Shown here: positions 59,099 to 64,000 of the stretch, in pieces
Layout of the letters: every line of letters begins with the position of its first letter
Numbering within the stretch: position 1 is the stretch's first letter
Assembly: GCF_001049495.1 (NCBI RefSeq)
Contig: NZ_CDWI01000008.1
Location: forward strand, 186,001-250,000
Reading direction: 5' to 3'
DNA from: Microbacterium sp. 3J1
Lineage (GTDB): Bacteria > Actinomycetota > Actinomycetes > Actinomycetales > Microbacteriaceae
DNA: 64,000 nt
The notes under the pieces: model-generated
What the model was told of the DNA's origin: nothing
Database searches by the model: none
Seen by the model: the letters and a program-made list of their open reading frames with translations, nothing else
Program-made: the position numbers and the translations under genes

Positions 59099-59706
59099 CC
59101 CCCACCGAGACCGGCCGTCACTTCTGGCGGGACATCCGCGTGCAGCTGCCGTTCCTCGCGTGGCTGGTCGTGCTGTGGATGCTGCTGTGGAGCCAGTTCA
59201 CGGTGCTGGCGTTCCTCAGCGGGCTCGTCGTCGCCGTGTTCGTGACCCGCGTGTTCCGGCTGCCGACGGTCGAGCTCTCGGGGCGCATCAACATCTGGTA
59301 CGCCGCGCTGCTGGTCGTGCAGTTCCTCTTCGCGGTGCTGCGTGGTGCTCTCGCGGTCACGGTGCAGGTGTTCGACTTCCGTCGGCAGCCGGGCGCCGCG
59401 ATCGTCGCCGTGCCGCTGCGGTACGCCGACGACCTGATCATGACGCACGTGTCGGTCGTGTCGTCGCTGGTTCCGGGTTCGCTCGTCGTGGAGGCGGACC
59501 GCGACCGTCAGATCCTGTACCTGCACGTGATCGGCGTGCGCAGTATGGAGGACGTCGAGAAGCAGCGCGCAGGGGTGCTCCGGTGGGAGCGACGGGTCGT
59601 CCGTGCGCTCGGCGCGCCGGATCAGTACCGTGCTCTCAAAGCCGACCAGCGCGCGGCTCGCGCCGACGCCCAGGGTCCTCGATCGCCGAAGGGCGGTGTC
59701 CGATGA
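59095..59706 (+). CDS. mrpE: Na+/H+ antiporter subunit E (MrpE)
   Basis: 203 residues. Two or three N-terminal membrane segments are followed by the cytosolic MrpE domain with LRYADDLIMTHVSVVSSLVPGS-type sequence and LYLHVIGVRSMEDVEKQR. The C-terminal 35 residues are charged and extra to the usual length. It overlaps mrpD and mrpF by four bases each. Confidence 0.92.
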   Translation: MTPTETGRHFWRDIRVQLPFLAWLVVLWMLLWSQFTVLAFLSGLVVAVFVTRVFRLPTVELSGRINIWYAALLVVQFLFAVLRGALAVTVQVFDFRRQPGAAIVAVPLRYADDLIMTHVSVVSSLVPGSLVVEADRDRQILYLHVIGVRSMEDVEKQRAGVLRWERRVVRALGAPDQYRALKADQRAARADAQGPRSPKGGVR

Positions 59707-59972
59707 ACGTGCTGCTGCTGGCCATCATGGTCGTGTTCGGCGTCGCCGCCATCCTCACGATCATCCGCATCGTGCGGGGGCCCTCGATCCTCGATCGCGC
59801 CGTCGCGTCGGACGTGCTGCTCACCGAGGTGATGTGCGTGCTCGGCGCGGAGATGGCGATCAACGGGCACACCCGCAACATTCCGGTGATGCTGATCATC
59901 GCAGCGGTCGGCGTCTTCGGCTCGATCGCCGTCGCCCGCTTCGTCGCGAGAAGGGACAACACGACGCCATGA
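59703..59972 (+). CDS. mrpF: Na+/H+ antiporter subunit F (MrpF)
   Basis: 89 residues with three membrane segments; IRIVRGPSILDRAVASDVL is the family block between the first two. Overlaps both neighbours by four bases. Confidence 0.93.
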   Translation: MNVLLLAIMVVFGVAAILTIIRIVRGPSILDRAVASDVLLTEVMCVLGAEMAINGHTRNIPVMLIIAAVGVFGSIAVARFVARRDNTTP

Positions 59973-60358
59973 ACGTCTTCGGTCTCAGCATCCCCGACGC
60001 CGTGGTCGACGTCGCGGTGCTCGTGCTCATCCTGCTCGGGGCGATCCTGTGCCTGTCGGCCGCCGTCGGACTCCTCCGCTTCCGCGACGTCCCCTCGCGC
60101 CTGCACGCGGCGACCAAGCCGCAGGTGCTCGGACTCGTGCTGATCTGCCTCGCGATCGCGCTGTCGCTGCGTACGGTCGGCGGGATCCTCGTCGGGCTCG
60201 CGCTCGTCGCCCCGATCGTCCTCATGCAGTTCGCGACCGCTCCGCTGTCGGCGCACATCGTGGGGCGGCAGGCGTACCGCAACGGAACGACCGAAGAGCG
60301 CAGTCTCGTCGTCGACGAACTGGCCGATTCGAAGCAGACCCCGCCCGCCGCCGGCTGA
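59969..60358 (+). CDS. mrpG: Na+/H+ antiporter subunit G (MrpG)
   Basis: 129 residues with three membrane segments; GLLRFRDVPSRLHAATKPQ is the MrpG/PhaG signature, and the tail is short and charged. Last gene of the mrp operon. An 85-bp palindromic element begins 39 bp after its stop. Confidence 0.93.
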   Translation: MNVFGLSIPDAVVDVAVLVLILLGAILCLSAAVGLLRFRDVPSRLHAATKPQVLGLVLICLAIALSLRTVGGILVGLALVAPIVLMQFATAPLSAHIVGRQAYRNGTTEERSLVVDELADSKQTPPAAG

Positions 60359-60396
60359 TCTGCGCGTCCGGTTCGGTCTCGGTTCGGTCCCGCCGC

Positions 60397-60481
60397 GTGC
60401 ACAATTCAGCAAGAACGGCTCGGTCAGCCGCTGTGGCTGGCCTGCGGCCCGGCATCCGCCCATCTGTGCTGAATCCTGCAC
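60397..60481. repeat. 85-bp palindromic intergenic element, copy C
   Basis: Left GTGCACAATTCAGCA and right TGCTGAATCCTGCAC pair at 13 of 15 positions. The core has a hairpin GGTCAGCC/GGCTGGCC. It is nearly identical to copy D. The 357-bp gap 60359-60715 otherwise holds only copy D and a 107-bp stretch leading to the next gene. Confidence 0.8.
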
Positions 60482-60524
60482 GGCACCCGCGCGCTGTTCT
60501 GCCCACCCCGTTCGGCGCCGCCGC

Positions 60525-60609
60525 GTGCACAATTCAGCAAGAACGGCTCTGTCAGCCGCTGTGGCTGGCCGCAGGCCCGGCATCCGCCCATCCGTGCTGA
60601 ATCCTGCAC
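60525..60609. repeat. 85-bp palindromic intergenic element, copy D
   Basis: Same ends as copy C and a core differing at only a few bases. It starts 128 bp after copy C, and both copies are followed by GGCACCCGCG, so C and D arose by duplication of a unit longer than 85 bp. Confidence 0.8.
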
Positions 60610-60718
60610 GGCACCCGCGTCGCGCCACCTCTCCTGCACAGACGCAGAAAGCGGCAGAGTTCTGCACTTCGCCCCGATCGCCGCCCCGCGGTCTTCGCCG
60701 TATCCGCACACTGCAGTG

Positions 60719-61621
60719 ATGAATTTCCCCGACACGAGCGTCATTCACCGAGCGACCGAGACCTACGCCCGGACGGTGTTCACGCTGTCAGACCTGATCG
60801 CTTCGGGAACGTCTCGGAGACAAGTGGCCGCGATGGTCCGCCGCGGGCACCTGATCCACGTCCGCCGTGATCGTTACGCTCTTCCGCTCACCGACACCGG
60901 CATCCTCGAGGCGGTGCGAATCGGCGGCAGACTGACGTGCCTGTCGCTGTTGACCCTCCTCGGCGTGTTCGTGCACGACTGCGACGAGCTGCATGTGCTG
61001 ATGACACCGGGGACGTCGCGGCTCCGCGCCCCGCGAAGCACAAGGGTCGTGTCCCATTGGACGACGAACTCCGCGAGACAGCCCCACCTGCACATCGCTC
61101 AGCTGGCCGACGCCGTCGCCCACGCGGTGAGGTGCCAGGCTCCGCGCCAGGCGCTCGCCACAGTGGACAGCGTCGTGCACCACCGACTGATGAGCCTCAC
61201 GCAGTTGACGGCCGTGTTCGCCGCGCTTCCCGCGCGCTACCGGCCCCTTCTCTCGCTCGTCGATGCCTCGTCGGCCTCGGGCCCGGAGACCTACATGCGA
61301 CTGATCCTGCGCGCCATGGGTGTGCCATTCGCCACGCAGGTGCACATCGAGACCGTCGGCCGGGTGGACTTCCTCGTCGACGGGTGGCTGATCATCGAGT
61401 GCGACAGCCGGCGGTTCCATCAGGGATGGGAGAAGCAGGTGGACGATCGGAGACGAGACATCGCCGCCGCGCGGCTCGGGTACATCACCGTGCGGCCGCT
61501 CGCTCAGGACATCCTGGGGGATCACGCGGGGGTGCGGGAGGTGTTCGAGCAGATCATCGAGGCGTTCGGGCCGCGTCTCGCGCCGTCCGGGCGTGCACGA
61601 TTCAGCAAGAAGTCGAGCTGA
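60719..61621 (+). CDS. AbiEi-like winged-helix / DUF559 (Vsr-like nuclease fold) protein
   Basis: 300 residues. The N-terminal part (about 20-60) looks like the AbiEi antitoxin winged helix (FTLSDLIASGTSRRQVAAMV, RRGHLIHVRRDRYAL). The C-terminal part is DUF559-like with a PD-(D/E)xK pattern: Glu191, Asp218 (GRVDFLVDG) and Glu228-x-Asp230 (IIECDSRRFH). No toxin partner is adjacent. GTG at 60716 is one codon upstream and possible. Two 85-bp repeats lie upstream and a third overlaps its last ten codons. Biological role unknown. Confidence 0.75.
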   Translation: MNFPDTSVIHRATETYARTVFTLSDLIASGTSRRQVAAMVRRGHLIHVRRDRYALPLTDTGILEAVRIGGRLTCLSLLTLLGVFVHDCDELHVLMTPGTSRLRAPRSTRVVSHWTTNSARQPHLHIAQLADAVAHAVRCQAPRQALATVDSVVHHRLMSLTQLTAVFAALPARYRPLLSLVDASSASGPETYMRLILRAMGVPFATQVHIETVGRVDFLVDGWLIIECDSRRFHQGWEKQVDDRRRDIAAARLGYITVRPLAQDILGDHAGVREVFEQIIEAFGPRLAPSGRARFSKKSS

Positions 61622-61677
61622 TCGCCGAAAGCGGGCAAGAATGCGCCGCTCGGTGCCATCCATGCTGAATTGTGCAC
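61593..61677. repeat. 85-bp palindromic intergenic element, copy E
   Basis: Left GTGCACGATTCAGCA and right TGCTGAATTGTGCAC pair at 14 of 15, the best of the five. It spans the 3' end of the DUF559-type gene and so encodes its final residues (ARFSKKSS), and ends 12 bp before the convergent hydrolase gene. Confidence 0.8.
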
Positions 61678-61689
61678 CCGGCACCACGC

Positions 61690-62451
61690 TCAGAGGCCGT
61701 CCGCGAAGGACTGGATCAGCCGCGCAGCGGGCCCGGAGTCGCTGATCAGCGTGCCGTGGCCGTGATCGGGGATGACCTGGAGGTCGGCGCCCGGGATCGC
61801 GTCGATGATCTCGCGGCACCAGCTCATCGGGGCGAGCGGGTCGCTCTCGCCGCGCAGCACCAGAACCGGGGCGTCGATGCGCGCGAAGGCGTCCTCCGGC
61901 TCATGCGCGATGGTGGCGCGCATCTTGCGGAACAGGTGAGGCCCACCGCGGAGGTACTCGCGAGCGCCCCGCCAGATCACCAGCGGTCGCTCGCCGACGA
62001 GGTCGGTGAGGAGGTACCGCGCCTGCGCGCCGATGTTCCGCGCTGCCTTGTTCACGGTCGGACCGGCGAGCACCACGCCCTCCACGAGAGACGGATGTCG
62101 TGCGGCGAGCTCCGCCGCGATCTGACTGCCCATCGAGTGGCCGATCACCACGACAGGGCCGGCGTCGACGTGGCGCAGGTAGGCCGCGACGAGGTCGGCG
62201 TGGCGTTCCATCGTGAGGGTGCGCGTGGGTTCCGGCGCTTCGCCGAAGCCGGGCAGGTCGAGCGCGATCACCCGCCCCTCGAGACGCTGCACCACGTCGA
62301 GGTAGACGCTGCGGCCCATCCCGATCCCGTGCAGAAGCAGGAAGGTGTGCGGCCCTTCGCCGAAGGACTCGGCGATGAGCGTCGCGCCGCCGTGCTCGTA
62401 CTCCAGCAGCGTGACGGGGGTGCCCTTCGGTGCGAGATAACTGGATGCCAC
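61690..62451 (-). CDS. alpha/beta-hydrolase fold protein
   Basis: 253 residues. The nucleophile is Ser106 in GHSMGS, the oxyanion strand is LLLHGIGMG, the acid is in GESDPLAP and the His in DHGHGTL, all in correct order. It could be an esterase, lipase or C-C hydrolase; substrate unknown. It converges on the DUF559-type gene across repeat copy E. Confidence 0.87.
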   Translation of the reverse strand: MASSYLAPKGTPVTLLEYEHGGATLIAESFGEGPHTFLLLHGIGMGRSVYLDVVQRLEGRVIALDLPGFGEAPEPTRTLTMERHADLVAAYLRHVDAGPVVVIGHSMGSQIAAELAARHPSLVEGVVLAGPTVNKAARNIGAQARYLLTDLVGERPLVIWRGAREYLRGGPHLFRKMRATIAHEPEDAFARIDAPVLVLRGESDPLAPMSWCREIIDAIPGADLQVIPDHGHGTLISDSGPAARLIQSFADGL

Positions 62452-62563
62452 CCGCCAACGCTAATGGAGCGCCGACCCCTCGGCGAATCGGCGCCGGGTG
62501 CGGGGCGGTGTGCAGCGCCTGCGCGCGAACCGAGGGGGGCGCGCGTCCGTGTGAGGATGGAGG

Positions 62564-63922
62564 GTGACTTCTGCCGAGCCCGACACCGACCCGACCGAGA
62601 CGGCGAAGGGTCTGCGCGGGGTCCGCGCCCGGCTCGCGGCGGCGCTCGGCGATCCGGTGCTGCGGGCTCTCTTCACGGCCACGGCGGTGTCGCGCATCGG
62701 TCGCGGGGTGTTCTTCGCCGTGACCGTGCTCTTCTTCACTCAGGTCATCGGGCTCTCACCGGCGCAGGCGGCGGTCGTGCTGGCGATCTCGAGCGGATGC
62801 GGTGTCGTGGCGTCCTTCCTCGGCGGGTGGCTCTCGGATCGCTGGAGCGCCCGACGTCTCGCCTTCGCCTTCGAGATCGCGGGCGGGCTTCTTCTCGCGA
62901 GCTATGCGTTCGCAGCGGATTTCGTCTCGGCGCTCGTGCTCGCGAGTCTTGCGGGCTTCTTCGACAGCATGGGCCACTCGTCTCGGTCCGCCATCATCGC
63001 CCGCGGCTTCGCGCCCGACCGGCGGGTCCATGCGCGTGCGGTGCTCCGCACCGTGACGAACCTGTCCATCGCGGCGGGGTCCGGGATCGGCGCGATCGCG
63101 CTCGCCCTCGGCACCGCGGAGGCGTATCGCATCGTCATCGTGTGCGCCGGGCTGATCTGCGCGCTGGGGTCGTTGCCGCTCCTGCGCCTCACCGACGCGG
63201 TCGATGCGCCGGCACGCGCCCGCACGAGACCGGTGCTCACCGAGACGGGCTCGATCGACACGGATGCCGCGGCGACCGCCCTCGCCGAACGCCGGGACTG
63301 GAACCGCCGATCGCCGTGGCGCGACCCGCGGTACCTGCTGCTGAGCGGCCTGTCGGCGATCTTCGGGATGCAGTTCGGTGTGGCCGAGTTCGGCATCCCC
63401 CTCTGGATCACCGAGCGCACGAACGCGCCCGACGTGATGGTGGCCGTCCTGCTGATCGTCAACACGACTCTCGTGGTGCTGTTCCAGGTCCGCGCGTCTC
63501 GCGGTACGCACGATGTCCGGGTCGCGGGCCGGGTGACCCTCATCGCCGGATGGATCATGGTCGCCGCCTGCGTGTTCTACGCGCTCGCTGCGGGGGTGCC
63601 GGCCTGGGCCGCGATCGCGATCCTGATCGTCGGCATGATCGCCCACACCTTCGCCGAGATCCTGTCTCAGGCGGGAGCCTGGGGGCTGAGCTTCGAGCTC
63701 GCGGACCCGGTGCGCGCGGGGGCCTACCAGGGAGTGTTCGGCATGGGCTTCTCGGTCGGTGCCCTCGCGTCTCCGATCGTCGTGAACGCCACGGCGATCA
63801 GCTTCGGCTTCGCCGGATGGGTCGTGCTGGCCGGGATCTTCCTCGCCGCAGCGGTGGGCATCTGGCTCATCGCGCGCCGCGCGGCGGCATCCATGGCGAC
63901 AACCGCTCCGACATCGGCCTGA
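62564..63922 (+). CDS. MFS transporter
   Basis: 452 residues with twelve membrane segments and an extra charged loop of about 45 residues between helices 6 and 7 (TDAVDAPARARTRPVLTETG onward). The motif A region is FLGGWLSDRWSARRLAF. The GTG start has GGAGG within a few bases upstream. It resembles drug-exporter-type MFS proteins of actinobacteria; substrate unknown. Divergent from the hydrolase gene. Confidence 0.83.
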   Translation: MTSAEPDTDPTETAKGLRGVRARLAAALGDPVLRALFTATAVSRIGRGVFFAVTVLFFTQVIGLSPAQAAVVLAISSGCGVVASFLGGWLSDRWSARRLAFAFEIAGGLLLASYAFAADFVSALVLASLAGFFDSMGHSSRSAIIARGFAPDRRVHARAVLRTVTNLSIAAGSGIGAIALALGTAEAYRIVIVCAGLICALGSLPLLRLTDAVDAPARARTRPVLTETGSIDTDAAATALAERRDWNRRSPWRDPRYLLLSGLSAIFGMQFGVAEFGIPLWITERTNAPDVMVAVLLIVNTTLVVLFQVRASRGTHDVRVAGRVTLIAGWIMVAACVFYALAAGVPAWAAIAILIVGMIAHTFAEILSQAGAWGLSFELADPVRAGAYQGVFGMGFSVGALASPIVVNATAISFGFAGWVVLAGIFLAAAVGIWLIARRAAASMATTAPTSA

Positions 63923-63959
63923 CCGGCGGCGACCGCCGTACGCAGCCTCCCCGCTCCGC

Positions 63960-64000
63960 TCACCCCTCCGGGGTCAGCACGAGCGTCTGCGTCGCCGCGG
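63960..64000 (-). CDS. possible 3' end of a gene running off the window
   Basis: On the minus strand an open frame enters from the right edge and ends at TGA with codons AATQTLVLTPEG. Only 12 codons are visible, so neither coding nature nor function can be judged. Confidence 0.25.
   Translation of the reverse strand, partial: AATQTLVLTPEG

Noticed and set aside
60719..61621. Type IV AbiEi/AbiEii toxin-antitoxin locus
   Set aside because: Only the AbiEi-like N-terminal winged helix is present, fused to a nuclease-like domain; no nucleotidyltransferase toxin gene is adjacent on either side.

Overview
This window is high-GC DNA from an actinobacterium, most likely Microbacteriaceae and probably Microbacterium. 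That placement rests on gene content and order: the fhaA-fhaB-pstP-rodA-pbpA-pknA-pknB operon beside crgA, a class E sortase and a trpG-like gene, plus NucS, an Arr-type rifampin ADP-ribosyltransferase, a seven-subunit Mrp antiporter and many apparently leaderless promoters. The cell-division/kinase block normally lies near the actinobacterial origin. dnaA is not in the window, but a cluster of palindromes and DnaA-box-like 9-mers lies at 4454-4530.

Layout. 1-6.5 kb: small membrane protein, ECF-type sigma factor with a C-terminal zinc-finger-like tail, NUDIX hydrolase, YbaK-type deacylase, cyclophilin, rhomboid protease, CrgA, sortase E, glutamine amidotransferase. 6.5-15.5 kb: the minus-strand cell-wall/division signalling operon, read from fhaA at 15.5 kb down to pknB at 6.6 kb. 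15.7 kb: tRNA-Leu(CAG). 16-23 kb: small accessory genes (membrane proteins, a YtrA-like GntR regulator, siderophore-interacting protein, aldo/keto reductase, two acidic proteins, Arr). 23.4-31.4 kb: a minus-strand hexuronate/aldonate catabolic operon (uxuB-like, idnD-like, MFS, manD, eda, kdgK) with a divergent LacI regulator. It would turn fructuronate and mannonate into KDG, KDPG, then pyruvate and glyceraldehyde-3-phosphate. 31.5-41.6 kb: a glycoside-utilisation locus. It holds GH2 and GH43 enzymes, a LacI regulator, and a divergent ABC importer operon ending in a GH43 lipoprotein and a phytanoyl-CoA-dioxygenase-like gene. Two copies of a CAGCGCTG-centred operator sit in its two promoters. 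41.6-44.2 kb: MarR regulator/MFS exporter pair and a shikimate-dehydrogenase-like gene. 44.2-45.8 kb: cspA between two gene-poor stretches rich in hairpins and repeats. 45.8-53.7 kb: HAD phosphatase, NucS, MFS/LacI pair, a polytopic membrane protein, and the remains of a fucose locus. 53.8-60.4 kb: the Mrp antiporter operon mrpA(B)CDEFG. 60.4-64 kb: an AbiEi-like/DUF559 nuclease-like gene surrounded by palindromic repeats, an alpha/beta hydrolase and an MFS transporter.

Most unusual material. (1) A family of five intergenic elements, all exactly 85 bp, has imperfect 15-bp terminal inverted repeats (consensus GTGCACAATTCAGCA) around a divergent core. Three copies bracket the DUF559-type gene, and one supplies that gene's last codons. 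(2) Four copies of a different, exactly 69-bp nested palindrome form a composite array downstream of cspA. (3) An alpha-L-fucosidase and an aldo/keto reductase have both lost their 5' halves and abut head to head, as a single deletion across a divergent promoter would leave them. (4) Palindromes and DnaA-box-like sequences sit between the rhomboid gene and crgA. (5) Many genes have a TAnnnT box 6-7 nt before the start codon, as expected for leaderless mRNA. All calls come from reading the sequence; no database search was run.
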